Below are positions 37,728 through 48,712 of a stretch of 64,000 nucleotides of DNA, one piece after another. Origin of the DNA: Altererythrobacter sp. Root672 (GTDB taxonomy: Bacteria > Pseudomonadota > Alphaproteobacteria > Sphingomonadales > Sphingomonadaceae). Both the position numbers and the translations under genes were made by a program. The stretch covers positions 1,178,001 to 1,242,000 of the forward strand of contig NZ_LMHH01000001.1 of assembly GCF_001427865.1 (NCBI RefSeq), read 5' to 3'. Below the pieces are notes generated by a model. It did not search any database, was not told where the DNA came from, and worked only from the letters and a program-made list of their open reading frames with translations. Positions within the stretch are counted from its first letter, which is position 1. The number at the start of each line of letters is the position of its first letter.

Positions 37728-38678
37728 CTAGCGTTCGACGCCCATGGTGAGGAAGCGCTCTTCGCGTAAGCGGATCAACTCCTGCGGAGTTTTCTGGGAC
37801 AGCGCATCCAACTCTTCAGAGATCGCTCCGCCCAAAGTCAAAGCCGCAGCCTGCGGATCGCGCTGTGCGCCCCCCATCGGCTCCGGCACGATCCTGTCGA
37901 TGACGCCCAACTGCACGAGATCCTGCGCAGTCATCTTCATGGCCTCGGCCGCCTGCGGCGCTTTTTCCGCGGTCCGCCAGAGGATCGAGGCACAGCCTTC
38001 CGGCGAGATAACCGAATAGACCGCGTGCTCGAACATGAGGACCCGTTCAGCACTCGCCAGCGCGACAGCCCCGCCGGAACCGCCCTCGCCCACGATTGCA
38101 GAGACCATCGGCACCGGCAGCGCCAGGCAGGCTTCGGTCGAGCGAGCGATTGCTTCGGCCTGCCCCCGTTCTTCGGCCTCGACGCCGGGGAATGCCCCTG
38201 AAGTATCGACAAGCGTGACGACAGGGAGCCCAAAGCGGCCCGCCATCTCCATCAAGCGGATAGCCTTCCGGTACCCCTCAGGCTTGCCCATCCCGAAATT
38301 GTGCCGCAGCCGGCTTTCGGTATCGTTGCCCTTCTCGTGCCCGATCAGCACGACCTTGCGGCCGTTGAGCCTGGCGAGCCCGCCCATGATCGCCTGATCG
38401 TCTCCGAAATGACGGTCTCCGCCCAGGGGGACGAACTCTTCGAATGCCATCGCCACGTAGTCGCGGAAATGCGGCCTGGAAGGATGTCGCGCGACCTGGG
38501 TTTTCTGCCAAGGCGTCAAACCCGCGTAAGTCGTCGCGAGCAAGTCGGAGCTTTTGCGTTCCAGCTTGGCCAGCTCACTGGACAGATCGACGTCGCCCCC
38601 TTCGGACGCGGCGCGCAGTTCGGCGATGCGAGCTTCCAGCTCAGCGACGGGCTTTTCGAAGTCGAGGTATGAAATCAT
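37728..38678 (-). CDS. accA: Acetyl-CoA carboxylase carboxyltransferase subunit alpha
   Basis: A 316-residue AccA, half of the carboxyltransferase that makes malonyl-CoA for fatty-acid synthesis; AccD is the zinc-bearing partner encoded elsewhere. The segments [41 protein letters not shown] and [11 protein letters not shown], which form the acyl-CoA and oxyanion sites, are all present, and the length matches. It lies 9 bases after xerD and is therefore co-transcribed with it, an arrangement common in Sphingomonadales. Confidence 0.98.
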   Translation of the reverse strand: MISYLDFEKPVAELEARIAELRAASEGGDVDLSSELAKLERKSSDLLATTYAGLTPWQKTQVARHPSRPHFRDYVAMAFEEFVPLGGDRHFGDDQAIMGGLARLNGRKVVLIGHEKGNDTESRLRHNFGMGKPEGYRKAIRLMEMAGRFGLPVVTLVDTSGAFPGVEAEERGQAEAIARSTEACLALPVPMVSAIVGEGGSGGAVALASAERVLMFEHAVYSVISPEGCASILWRTAEKAPQAAEAMKMTAQDLVQLGVIDRIVPEPMGGAQRDPQAAALTLGGAISEELDALSQKTPQELIRLREERFLTMGVER

Positions 38679-38687
38679 GTCGACGCG

Positions 38688-39536
38688 CTAACCGCCCGGC
38701 TCGCCGCTCGCAAGAGGATGGCGCTGATTGACCAGCGCGACCAAGCGGGCAGCGTCGACGTGCGTGTAGATTTGTGTGGTCGCAATATCGGCATGTCCGA
38801 GCAGCATCTGCAGCACTCTCAGGTCTGCCCCTCCTTCAAGCAAATGCGTGGCGAAAGCGTGGCGCAATACGTGAGGGCTGACTTTGGCGGGATCCATTCC
38901 GGCCCTCGTTGCGAGATCCTTGATGAGCTGAAACAGGCGTATCCGGGTCAGATGCTTTCCGCGCGACGGAAAGAGATATCCACCGCCCTGAGGCCGCACG
39001 GCCAGCCAGCGCGAGAGCGCTTGCCGGGCCCGCGCCGAAACCGGGACCATGCGCTGTTGCGAGCCTTTGCCGGTGACTGTCAGCAGCGGCGCATCGCGCG
39101 GCACGGCGGATAGCGGGAGCGACACGAGCTCAGTCGCACGCAGCCCCGAACCGTAAAGCAGTTCGATCAATGCCAGCAGACGTATCGCCTCCGGACGATC
39201 GCTTCCGGCCTCCATTTCGACCCGAGCGAACAGGGCCTCTACTTCGCTGTGGGACAATATCTTCGGCAGCGGGCGTCGCGCCCCTGGGCGCGGCAGCGCG
39301 GGCGACGGGTCATCCTCGCGCTCCCCTTCGTCCACCAGGAAACCGTAGAATTGGCGCAAGGCCGAGGCCTTGCGTGCCACCGTCGAGGGAGCGAGGTCTG
39401 CCCATCCCTGTCCCAAGCGGGCGAGCGAAGCACGATCCGCCGAGGCAAGATCGCCGACGATCTCCTGCGCGCCTTCAAGGTCCCGGCGATAGGCAACAAG
39501 CGTATTGGCTGCGGCGCCCCGTTCGGCCGCCAGCAT
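38688..39536 (-). CDS. xerD: Site-specific tyrosine recombinase XerD
   Basis: A 282-residue tyrosine recombinase. Catalytic residues are visible: Arg in GSGLRATELVSL, Lys in TGKGSQQRMVP, His-x-x-Arg in HVLRHAFATHLLEGG, His in LGHADIATTQ, and the nucleophile Tyr of IYTHV. With XerC it resolves chromosome dimers at dif; XerD is favoured over XerC by the accA/aroK context. The only ATG (39534-39536) cuts the first helix: in-frame codons upstream encode DEAIVAAIDAFLA, which fits the family N-terminus, so the real start may be a rare codon upstream. Confidence 0.93.
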   Translation of the reverse strand: MLAAERGAAANTLVAYRRDLEGAQEIVGDLASADRASLARLGQGWADLAPSTVARKASALRQFYGFLVDEGEREDDPSPALPRPGARRPLPKILSHSEVEALFARVEMEAGSDRPEAIRLLALIELLYGSGLRATELVSLPLSAVPRDAPLLTVTGKGSQQRMVPVSARARQALSRWLAVRPQGGGYLFPSRGKHLTRIRLFQLIKDLATRAGMDPAKVSPHVLRHAFATHLLEGGADLRVLQMLLGHADIATTQIYTHVDAARLVALVNQRHPLASGEPGG

Positions 39537-39570
39537 AGCAAGGAAAGCGTCTATCGCGGCGACGATGGCC

Positions 39571-41403
39571 TCATCCCCGCGCCACGGCTTCGGCGGCGAT
39601 CATGCGCGCCTCTGCATTGAGCCCTGCTTGATCGAGCGCCCGCACGATGTGGTAGAGGTGGCGGGCAGTCATCTTGTCCCAACCCGACCCTTGCATGCCC
39701 AGCCCCGCCAGAAGCGCGACAAGCGTCTGATTGCGAAGTTCGCCGGCACGATCGATCTTGCGGCTCCAGGGGCTCTCGCGGTTCAAGTTGACGCCGAGGT
39801 CCTGGCCGAGACTCACCGCAGTGGAGAAATCCAGCCTGCCGAGGCCAGCAAGGCCCGCCACGAGGAAGCGTGACTTGCGCTGATTCTCACTCGAATCGTC
39901 GTCGATGAACTGGCTTACGGCCCCGCCGCTCACCTGCCCCGATCCTCCGGGTTGTGCGACGGCGAGGAGAGCCCAACCTTGGCTACCCTCAGCCACTGCG
40001 GAACTCCAGCGCGCTGCATTCCTGTCGAGACCGGCGGCGAGCATCGAGCCGATGATCTGCGGAGCGTCGTCGACCAGCAGCTCGGACACCGGAAGGCGTG
40101 CCGCGGCATAGGCGGTCAGGACCTGGCGTCCGTAGCTGTTCCCGTCGCCCCAAAGCTGCCGCATGGCCGCGAGGCGGTCCGCAGGGTCGCTCGCAACGTA
40201 AGCCTCGCGCAGCGTGCTTGCCCGTGTGCGGGCTTCGCCCTCGAGCTGCTCGGACCACAATTGCGAGTAGAGATCGACCATCGCCGAAGACGACAGGATG
40301 CCGCGTTCGCCGGCCACGTCCATCACTGCGACGCGTTCGGGCAGCGGGACGGCCGGGATCAGGACATCCGAGATGTCATAGGTCGGTCCCGCCCCGTTCC
40401 TCAGACTTGCCGGCAGTTCTACGCCAAGCTGGCGCGCCAGTCCGAAGCGCCACGGCGTAAGTTCGTCGACGTTGTTCCACTCGATGTTGACGGCCCGCCG
40501 TCCTTCGCCGGCGGCACCGGCAAAGCGCTGTGCGAGCAAGGCATCGATCCGCGGCGCTTCACCGTAGTAGAGCATCCTCTGCAGGTCGCGTTCGGCCTGG
40601 CGAGCCTCACCGGCGTAGGCAGCGCAGATCGCTCGCGCCATGTCCCACTCGGCGTCTTCGATCAGCGTGCTTTTCAGGCGCGCGACCGGGCAAATCCCCA
40701 ACAGGTCTCCGGTGGCGAGATAGGCGTCGAACGCCGCACTCGCGAGGGCGGCGTTATAGTTCGACGAATCGACGTCCTGGACGAGGGCTCGGGCCGCCAG
40801 ACCTTCGCCGATCCGATTGAGCAGTGAAGCCCTCAAGGCGATAAACGAGGCCGGGTCCATGCCCTGGGGGGAATCGAGCCTGCTGGCCAGTGCGCGGCGC
40901 AGCAGGATGTGCCCCCAACGGGAAACCAACGGCCCCCGCGTTGCCTGTAGCGCGGCCTGGACCAGCGCTGGCGGCTGAGCGGCCAACGAGGTGCTATCGA
41001 AGCCGCCTTCGTCCTGCCCGATCACTCCGACTTCGCGCAACGCGCGCCGGGCCGCAGGTGGGATGTCGAACTTGGGCTTCAGGCCGAGAAGCTCGTCGAT
41101 CTGATCGGGATCCATCGCTTCGAGCTCGGCGAGCGAGGGGAAGTTCGCCGGAAGCGGGATATCGGGCAGCGCAACTGCGCCCGGATCGCCGATTCCCGGC
41201 AAAGGCTGGATGACCGGCTCCGACACCGTGGGCGCCGAAGGAGCATTCTGTGCCGGGGCGGGAGCCGGAGCCGGTGCGGGCCGTGGCGCGGGCGTCGGTG
41301 CCGGATTGTCGAAGCTCGGCGGCAGCAGCGATTCGGGCGCGGCAATCGCCAGTGTCGAGCATAGCGCCAGAGCAGCGCCCGCGAGCAGGACAGCGCGCCT
41401 CAT
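39571..41403 (-). CDS. Secreted proline-rich N-terminus protein, unknown function
   Basis: A 610-residue protein with a signal peptide (MRRAVLLAGAALALCSTLAI), a Pro/Ala linker at about residues 30-60, and a long helical domain of about 500 residues rich in Ala and Leu that could form TPR-like or alpha-solenoid repeats. Its function is unknown to me; it looks conserved in position between xerD and the aroK region in sphingomonads. The ATG overlaps the stop of the small membrane-protein gene as ATGA. It lies upstream of xerD, and all appear to be on one transcript with accA. Confidence 0.82.
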   Translation of the reverse strand: MRRAVLLAGAALALCSTLAIAAPESLLPPSFDNPAPTPAPRPAPAPAPAPAQNAPSAPTVSEPVIQPLPGIGDPGAVALPDIPLPANFPSLAELEAMDPDQIDELLGLKPKFDIPPAARRALREVGVIGQDEGGFDSTSLAAQPPALVQAALQATRGPLVSRWGHILLRRALASRLDSPQGMDPASFIALRASLLNRIGEGLAARALVQDVDSSNYNAALASAAFDAYLATGDLLGICPVARLKSTLIEDAEWDMARAICAAYAGEARQAERDLQRMLYYGEAPRIDALLAQRFAGAAGEGRRAVNIEWNNVDELTPWRFGLARQLGVELPASLRNGAGPTYDISDVLIPAVPLPERVAVMDVAGERGILSSSAMVDLYSQLWSEQLEGEARTRASTLREAYVASDPADRLAAMRQLWGDGNSYGRQVLTAYAAARLPVSELLVDDAPQIIGSMLAAGLDRNAARWSSAVAEGSQGWALLAVAQPGGSGQVSGGAVSQFIDDDSSENQRKSRFLVAGLAGLGRLDFSTAVSLGQDLGVNLNRESPWSRKIDRAGELRNQTLVALLAGLGMQGSGWDKMTARHLYHIVRALDQAGLNAEARMIAAEAVARG

Positions 41404-41534
41404 TTCACTCCTTCCGGCAGCTCAACCGGCTGCTCGATCATCCGTTGGGGCTCGCGCCCGCCATCGTACCAAGCGACAGCGAGGAAGAGTACGAACAACG
41501 CCAGTAAGCCCAGCCAAATCTTGTTGACGCGCAT
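41400..41534 (-). CDS. Small single-pass membrane protein
   Basis: A 44-residue reading frame starting at ATG 41532-41534. It has one hydrophobic helix (residues about 5-24, KIWLGLLALFVLFLAVAWYD) and a short polar C-terminal tail with an REPQRMIEQPVELPEG sequence. Its TGA overlaps the ATG of the following 610-residue secreted protein, so the pair is translationally coupled. A longer frame to 42038 lies antisense to aroK and is rejected. No function is known; by topology it could be a small inner-membrane partner of the secreted protein. Confidence 0.68.
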   Translation of the reverse strand: MRVNKIWLGLLALFVLFLAVAWYDGGREPQRMIEQPVELPEGVK

Positions 41535-41601
41535 CGCGACCAAAAACCAAACCTTCCGCAAACTTGCACGGGCGGTTAGCCCATCTATAGCGCATGCGGC
41601 A

Positions 41602-42171
41602 ATGACCATCGAAACACCCAGCCTTACCGATACCGAGATCAAGTCTCTCGCCGCCCGTGTCGATCGCCCCCTTGTGCTCGTGGGTATGATGGCCGTGGGC
41701 AAGTCAACGGTCGGCCGCAAGATTGCGCAATTGCTCGATCTTCCCTTCGCCGACGCCGACGATGAAATCGAACAGGCGGCGCAGATGAGCGTGTCCGAGA
41801 TTTTTGAGAAGTTCGGCGAGGAGCATTTCCGGGACGGGGAGCGGAGAGTGATCGCCCGCTTGCTTGAGCGCGGACCCTCAGTACTCGCGACGGGCGGTGG
41901 CGCATTCGTGCAGCCGGATACTCGCGCCCTCATCCTCGACCGCGGAATCGCCGTTTGGCTGGATAGCGAAGTCGACACGCTGATCGAGCGGGTCGGCCGG
42001 AAGGACAACCGCCCTCTGCTGCGCGGCGGTGACCGCAAGGAAATCCTCGCCCGGCTTAAGGTCGAGCGCGAACCCGCCTATGCACAGGCACCGATCAAGA
42101 TAATGAGCGACGCCGGACCGCACAACGAGACGGTCAATCGTATCCTGCAGGGAATATCCGAATGGCTGTAA
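41602..42171 (+). CDS. aroK: Shikimate kinase
   Basis: A 189-residue kinase that phosphorylates shikimate at the 3-hydroxyl on the way to chorismate. The P-loop is GMMAVGKST, the substrate-binding DADDEIE and the GGGAFV motif are present, and the lid Arg lies in RKDNRPLL. The ATG at 41602 was chosen because the frame further up is unlike the family. Its end overlaps the aroB start by 10 bases, so aroK-aroB form a tight operon. It is divergent from the small membrane-protein gene. Confidence 0.97.
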   Translation: MTIETPSLTDTEIKSLAARVDRPLVLVGMMAVGKSTVGRKIAQLLDLPFADADDEIEQAAQMSVSEIFEKFGEEHFRDGERRVIARLLERGPSVLATGGGAFVQPDTRALILDRGIAVWLDSEVDTLIERVGRKDNRPLLRGGDRKEILARLKVEREPAYAQAPIKIMSDAGPHNETVNRILQGISEWL

Positions 42172-43271
42172 TTCCGGTCGAGCTTGCTGGCCGCTCCTAC
42201 GAAGTTCGCGTCGGCAGCGGTTTGCTTGCCGACGTCGCGGCACAGTGCGGCAAGCTGCTGCGCAAGAACCGCGTCCCGATCGTGACCGATTCCAACGTCG
42301 CAGCCCACTGGCGTGACACGGTAGAGGGCTCGCTTCGCGCAGGCGGCTTCGAACCGCGCTGGCTCGTGCTCGCTCCCGGCGAAGGCGCGAAGAGTTGGAG
42401 CGTGCTTGAAGAAGTGATGGATTGGCTGCTGGCCGAGGAAGTCGAACGCGGTGATCACGTGCTCGCCCTCGGCGGCGGCGTGGTCGGGGATCTGACCGGA
42501 TTTACCGCAGCGATCCTCAAGCGCGGTTGCGGCTTCATCCAGTTGCCGACCACGCTGCTGGCCCAAGTCGATTCGAGCGTCGGCGGGAAGACGGCGATCA
42601 ACACCTCGGCCGGTAAGAACCTGGTCGGCGCGTTTCACCAGCCCAGCCTGGTGCTGGCAGACCTCGACGCGCTCACGACCCTCCCCGCACGCGAAATGCG
42701 GGCTGGGTATGCCGAAGTGATCAAGTACGGCATCCTCGGCGACCAAGCCTTCTTCGAATGGTGCGAAGCGAACGGCGCCGACGTCGTCAGTGGCGTGGTT
42801 GCCGCGCAGGAATATGCCGTCACTGAAAGCGTAAAAGCCAAGGCCCGGATTGTCGCGGAAGACGAGCGCGAGACCACCGGCATGCGCGCCCTGCTCAACC
42901 TGGGACACACGTTCGGTCACGCGCTAGAGGCGCAGACAGGCTTTTCCGATCGTCTGCTACACGGCGAGGGAGTGGCGCTCGGCATGGTGCTGGCCGCACG
43001 GTATTCGGCGCGACAGGGGTATATTTCCGATGGCGACGCCGAGCGCGTGGCTGCGGCCATCGGTGCCTCGGGACTGCCCACCGAGATCGCCCCGCTTGGC
43101 CTCAACTGTGATGGCCGCGCGCTGGTTGCGCACATGCTGCACGACAAGAAGATGGACGCCGGCACCCTGCCCTTCGTGCTGCTGCGGGGGATCGGCGAGG
43201 CGTTCCTCGACCGGGCAGTCTCGCTCGACGACGTGGGGGATTTTCTCGACGGGCAATTGCAGCGGCGCTGA
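42162..43271 (+). CDS. aroB: 3-dehydroquinate synthase
   Basis: A 369-residue NAD- and metal-dependent enzyme converting DAHP to 3-dehydroquinate, the second shikimate step. Signature stretches are ALGGGVVGDLTGFTAAILKRG, PTTLLAQVDSSVGGKTAIN, AGYAEVIKYGIL (metal-ligand Glu) and LNLGHTFGHALE (metal-ligand His). The start overlaps aroK by 10 bases. A stretch of 44 bases separates it from the transporter gene downstream, which has its own ribosome site and may be separately expressed. Confidence 0.98.
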   Translation: MAVIPVELAGRSYEVRVGSGLLADVAAQCGKLLRKNRVPIVTDSNVAAHWRDTVEGSLRAGGFEPRWLVLAPGEGAKSWSVLEEVMDWLLAEEVERGDHVLALGGGVVGDLTGFTAAILKRGCGFIQLPTTLLAQVDSSVGGKTAINTSAGKNLVGAFHQPSLVLADLDALTTLPAREMRAGYAEVIKYGILGDQAFFEWCEANGADVVSGVVAAQEYAVTESVKAKARIVAEDERETTGMRALLNLGHTFGHALEAQTGFSDRLLHGEGVALGMVLAARYSARQGYISDGDAERVAAAIGASGLPTEIAPLGLNCDGRALVAHMLHDKKMDAGTLPFVLLRGIGEAFLDRAVSLDDVGDFLDGQLQRR

Positions 43272-43315
43272 TCCCGGCCTAGCCAGTTGCGTTCGTAACC
43301 GGTCGGGGAGAGCCG

Positions 43316-44716
43316 ATGACCACTGCCGAAGCCACGCCAGAACTCGACATCGAGACCCGGCACGACCGCGCCTTCCTCGGCCACCCTAAGGGCCTGGGCT
43401 ACCTCGCCTTCACCGAGGCGTGGGAGCGTTTTTCCTACTACGGCATGCAGACGCTGCTGGTGCTGTACATGGTCAACTTCCTGCTCAAGCCGGGGCAGGT
43501 CGAATATGTCGCCGGTATCGAGCAGTTGCGCGCGCTTTTCGGCGGGCTCGAGGGTCAGGCCTTCGCCTCAGCGATCTTCGGTACTTACGCGGCGAGTGTT
43601 TATCTGACGCCGATCTTCGGCGGCTGGCTGGCCGACCGAGTCCTGGGCAAACGGCGCACGGTGCTGCTCGGCGCCGTCACGATGGCCATGGGCCACTTCC
43701 TGATGGCCTTCAACGTCACGTTCCTGTTCGCGCTGCTGTGCCTGATTATCGGCTCGGGGATGTTCAAGGGCAACATCGCCAGCCAGGTCGGTGCGCTCTA
43801 CAAGCCCGATGACTTGCGCCGGGCGGATGCGTTCCAGATCTTCTATCTCGGCATCAATGCCGGGGTGATCGCCAGCCCGCTGATCGTCGGCACGCTGGGA
43901 GAGACGGTCGGCTGGCACTGGGGCTTCGGCGCTGCCGGTGTCGGCATGCTGATCGGCCTCGCGATTTACATCGCCGGGCAGAAGTACCTGCCGAAAGAGC
44001 ACTTCGACGTGCCCGACAAATCGGCCGAGCCGCGCGAACCCATGACCAGTTCTGACTGGCTCGCCACGCTGGCGCTGATCCTGCTGATCCCGGTCATGGC
44101 TATTGCCATCGTGCCCAACAACCAGATCTTCAACGTCTACCTCGTGTGGGCAGACCAGGACTTCGACCTGGTGTTCTTCGGCATCAAGCTGCCGACGACC
44201 TGGCTGGTTACGCTCGACGCGGTGGTTTCGGTCAGCTTCCTCGCCATCGTCGCCCTGTTCTGGCGCTGGTACGGCAAGCGTCGGCAGGAGCCTGACGAGC
44301 TGTCCAAGCTGATCATCGGCTCGGGTTTCTCGGTCCTTGGCATGCTGTGCCTCTACCTCGCCGCCGAGACCACGCCGGTGGGTGCCAAGATCGGGCTGTT
44401 CTGGCCGGTCATGTTCCACGTCCTCAATTCGATCGGCTTCGCCCATATGCTCCCGGTCAGCCTCGCGCTGTTCGCCCGCCTCGCGCCCAAGCAGATCAAC
44501 GCGACCGTGATCGGGCTCTACTACCTCGCCTTCTTCGGCGCGAACTCGCTGGTCGGCTGGGTCGGCGGCTGGTTCGAGACGATGCCGACGACGCAGTTCT
44601 GGCTCATCCACATGGGCTTTGCGGCGACGGCGGGGCTGGTCTTCGTCCTGTTCAAGCTGTTCCTTGCGCCCAAGCTGATGCACCGGGCGGAACCGGCAGA
44701 GGTGGCGCTGGCCTAA
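43316..44716 (+). CDS. POT-family proton-dependent oligopeptide transporter
   Basis: A 466-residue, 12-14-helix MFS protein of the POT/PTR2 family, which imports di- and tripeptides with protons. The diagnostic motif E-x-x-E-R-F is seen as EAWERFSYYGMQTLLVLYM (residues about 32-50), and the second signature as FYLGINAGVIASPLIVG. A GGGGAGA ribosome site precedes the ATG. The last base of the stop is 3 bases from the stop of the convergent GH35 gene. Substrate breadth cannot be told from sequence. Confidence 0.93.
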   Translation: MTTAEATPELDIETRHDRAFLGHPKGLGYLAFTEAWERFSYYGMQTLLVLYMVNFLLKPGQVEYVAGIEQLRALFGGLEGQAFASAIFGTYAASVYLTPIFGGWLADRVLGKRRTVLLGAVTMAMGHFLMAFNVTFLFALLCLIIGSGMFKGNIASQVGALYKPDDLRRADAFQIFYLGINAGVIASPLIVGTLGETVGWHWGFGAAGVGMLIGLAIYIAGQKYLPKEHFDVPDKSAEPREPMTSSDWLATLALILLIPVMAIAIVPNNQIFNVYLVWADQDFDLVFFGIKLPTTWLVTLDAVVSVSFLAIVALFWRWYGKRRQEPDELSKLIIGSGFSVLGMLCLYLAAETTPVGAKIGLFWPVMFHVLNSIGFAHMLPVSLALFARLAPKQINATVIGLYYLAFFGANSLVGWVGGWFETMPTTQFWLIHMGFAATAGLVFVLFKLFLAPKLMHRAEPAEVALA

Positions 44717-44719
44717 GCC

Positions 44720-46303
44720 TCAGTATCGGTAGACCCGAAACCGCTGCATCCCGAACTCGCCGGGCGGCAGGCGCACGTGGCGGCCCTGGTGCGTTTGGTC
44801 ACCGTTGAGCCGGCGGCCGGCGATCCATTGCCCGTCTTCGTAGCGGCCTTCCTCAACCTGCTCGAAGCCGAGGCGCCCCCGGCCATCGGCGGGTTCGACC
44901 GTAAGTGTGACACCCTGCCCCGCTAGGAGATAGTCTTCTCCGCCAAGCCAGATCAGCACCGCGCCGTGAGCCGAAGGATCCTGCTTGGCGCGGTCGGTCC
45001 AGGGATCGATCGTCGTGGCGGTGAAGCGCGTGGCACCAAGTGTCTCGACCAACGGGGCTTCGTCCACGGTACCGTCAAAGGAAACGGGATTGGCGAACCC
45101 GGCGATCCGTCCCTCCGCCTGCGCATCGAGCACAAGGGGCGCGATGCCCCCCAGCATCGCATAAAGCCCGGCAATGCGTCCGGCCTCCGCCTCGCTGGCA
45201 TCTTCGATGGCAAAAGGGCTAAAACCGATGGCATCGCGATGGCCGATGCTGCGCAGGGCGTTAGCGGCGATCCGGGTGTCCGACGGCCGGTTGGCCTCGG
45301 GAATGAATAGCGGATTTCCGCTTGCGACGTAGCCGTCGACGATCCCCGCGAAGTTGGAAAAGTAGATATCGGGCGCGATGAAATCGATCGACGGTGCGCC
45401 TTGCCGCCACTCCTTTGAAAGATGCGCCAAGGGGCCACCGCTCGGGTAATCGCCAGGCGTGACGCCGGGTCGGCCCTGCGCGCCGTTGACGAACATCGGC
45501 AGGGCGTACTCACGCTTGCCCGCCGCCGCCACGGCCTCGACATAGCGGGCATAAGCGGTGGCCATGGCGCGCTCGTCGGCCAGGGGGTCGGCACCGGTCC
45601 CGCCCTCTTTCGCGAACGGCAGGAAGCCGACCTCGTTCTCGACCTGCACCATCAGCACCGTGTGCCGATCGCCGTCACTCGCCTTGAGGTGCCGCATCAA
45701 CGCCGCGAAGGCCTTGGCATCGGCATCCCGCGCCTCCGCCGAAGAAGCCGAGATAATTTCCTGCGCCTTGCCGCCCGCGCCTATGGTGCGGGGAAACCTG
45801 GCGGGGTCGCGTTTGACCCACGCAGGCACGTAGCTCGAGGTCGAGTTCTTCCACGTGCCGAACCACAGCAGCACGAGCCGCATGTCGTGGGTCCGGGCAT
45901 CCTCGATCAGTCCATCGACCGTAGCGAAATCGAACCGGCCTTCCGCGGGTTCGATCAGTTCCCAGTAGACCGGCGCGAGCACGGTGTTGAGGTTCATCGC
46001 CTGCAGTTTGGCCCAATAGGGTTGCATGTACGCCCTGCTGGACGCGCTCGAATTGCCGAGTTCGCCGCCAAGGATCAGGAACGGTTGTCCATCGACGATC
46101 AGCTGGATTGCCTCACCCCGGCGTTCGAGATGAGGGATGTCCTGCGCCTGCGTGGGTGTTGTGAGCGCGATCAAGGCGAAGAGTGCGGTCGCTATCCAGC
46201 CCACGAGGTGATGGAGAATGAAACGGTTCCGGGGTTGCCCAGATAGCGTCACTTCGGGCGGGTTTCCGAACCTCTCGGCGGTGATCGTCAAGGAAGCCTC
46301 CAT
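44720..46303 (-). CDS. GH35-type beta-galactosidase-like glycoside hydrolase with DUF5597
   Basis: A 527-residue secreted or membrane-anchored TIM-barrel hydrolase. An N-terminal hydrophobic helix at about 31-52 (GWIATALFALIALTTPTQAQ) serves as signal; the barrel includes LNTVLAPVYWELIEPAEGRF, the acid/base Glu of MVQVENEVG, and the nucleophile Glu of FIPEANRP. The C-terminal section (WLGGEDYLLAG, GRRLNGDQTHQG) matches the DUF5597 all-beta domain found after some GH35 catalytic domains. It probably removes galactose from plant or algal polysaccharides. The first 30 polar residues before the helix suggest that the true start might be later. Confidence 0.88.
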   Translation of the reverse strand: MEASLTITAERFGNPPEVTLSGQPRNRFILHHLVGWIATALFALIALTTPTQAQDIPHLERRGEAIQLIVDGQPFLILGGELGNSSASSRAYMQPYWAKLQAMNLNTVLAPVYWELIEPAEGRFDFATVDGLIEDARTHDMRLVLLWFGTWKNSTSSYVPAWVKRDPARFPRTIGAGGKAQEIISASSAEARDADAKAFAALMRHLKASDGDRHTVLMVQVENEVGFLPFAKEGGTGADPLADERAMATAYARYVEAVAAAGKREYALPMFVNGAQGRPGVTPGDYPSGGPLAHLSKEWRQGAPSIDFIAPDIYFSNFAGIVDGYVASGNPLFIPEANRPSDTRIAANALRSIGHRDAIGFSPFAIEDASEAEAGRIAGLYAMLGGIAPLVLDAQAEGRIAGFANPVSFDGTVDEAPLVETLGATRFTATTIDPWTDRAKQDPSAHGAVLIWLGGEDYLLAGQGVTLTVEPADGRGRLGFEQVEEGRYEDGQWIAGRRLNGDQTHQGRHVRLPPGEFGMQRFRVYRY

Positions 46304-46402
46304 GGCCGGGACACTGCATCAATCATGGGGTTGTAGGAAAGTGGATTCTTGTTGAACATCAAGAAATTAGATAACTTTTAGCTTCCGCGTTTTGGGGAGG
46401 GT

Positions 46403-46846
46403 TCAGGCTAGCACTGGCTCTAAATCCACTCGCGCAAAATCGGCAAACAACGCATCGAACAACAGCGAGCGGTGGCACTCCGCCGCGTCGCGCTCGTAGC
46501 ACAGCAGCGCCACCCGCTTTTCCTCCGCCAACGCTCTGAGTTCGGCCATCTGGGCCAGCGCCTCGGGCAGTTCGAGCTGCCCGGCATAGACCCGCGCTAA
46601 CTCCGCATGGTCATGCCGGCGAGCTGCCGCTCGTCCTTCCGCCGGCGTGCCGAGTTGCTTGAAATGCCGGTACCCGATCCCCGCCTCTTCGACGGCGGCC
46701 TTGAGCGAGCTTTTCGAAAACCCCGGCCGGCGCGACAGCGGGAGGTAGCGTATATCCGCCAGCACCTCGACCCCGGCCTCCTTGAGCACCGAAACCACCG
46801 CGGCCTGAGTCACCTGCTCGTAACCGATGGTGAAGATCGTGGGCAT
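46403..46846 (-). CDS. DUF488 family protein
   Basis: A 147-residue cytosolic protein of the DUF488 family. Typical elements are the opening TIFTIGYEQ, VLADIRYLPLSRRPGFSK, and the Cys-containing LLCYERDAAECHRSLL motif near residue 115. The family has an arsenate-reductase-like shape but no settled function. It sits 4 bases after a small membrane-protein gene on the same strand and probably shares its transcript. The gap of about 100 bases towards the GH35 gene (46304-46402) is A+T-rich and holds no other gene. Confidence 0.9.
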   Translation of the reverse strand: MPTIFTIGYEQVTQAAVVSVLKEAGVEVLADIRYLPLSRRPGFSKSSLKAAVEEAGIGYRHFKQLGTPAEGRAAARRHDHAELARVYAGQLELPEALAQMAELRALAEEKRVALLCYERDAAECHRSLLFDALFADFARVDLEPVLA

Positions 46847-46850
46847 CGCC

Positions 46851-47081
46851 CTACCCGGTCCGCATCCCGTTGAAGTCGACGCCCCACATACCGAGCACGA
46901 CCAGCATCATCGTGAGCCAGAACCATTGGGTAACAACGAAAGCCCAAAACGTGATCGGCTGCTCCGTGCGTCTTACCGTCATGCCCATCTTCTGGACTCT
47001 ACCGGTTCGGAGTGTCTCACGGATCGCCCAGAAGAGGATCGCGATGAGGATCGCCGGGATGAGGGGGAAGTACCAGTTCAT
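46851..47081 (-). CDS. Small two-helix membrane protein
   Basis: A 76-residue protein with two hydrophobic helices (about 5-23 and 43-66) separated by a basic loop RTGRVQKMGMTVRR. No known family is recognised. The gene ends 4 bases before the DUF488 start, indicating an operon. An Arg/Lys-rich loop between helices places the loop on the cytosolic side by the positive-inside rule. Codon use is normal for the region. It may be a structural membrane component; nothing more can be said. Confidence 0.65.
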   Translation of the reverse strand: MNWYFPLIPAILIAILFWAIRETLRTGRVQKMGMTVRRTEQPITFWAFVVTQWFWLTMMLVVLGMWGVDFNGMRTG

Positions 47082-47130
47082 GCCGAATAGTACCGCAAGC
47101 CCACCAAGGGAGTCCTAACGGGGCCCGTCC

Positions 47131-48657
<1,527 letters not shown>

Positions 48658-48712
48658 TATGCTCTCCCTGCTGCCCTGGTGCAGGGGGTAGAGCCAGGAG
48701 CGGCGATTGCCA

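Noticed and set aside
41400-42038. A 212-codon minus-strand frame over aroK
   Set aside because: Only its last 44 codons look like a gene; the rest is antisense to aroK.
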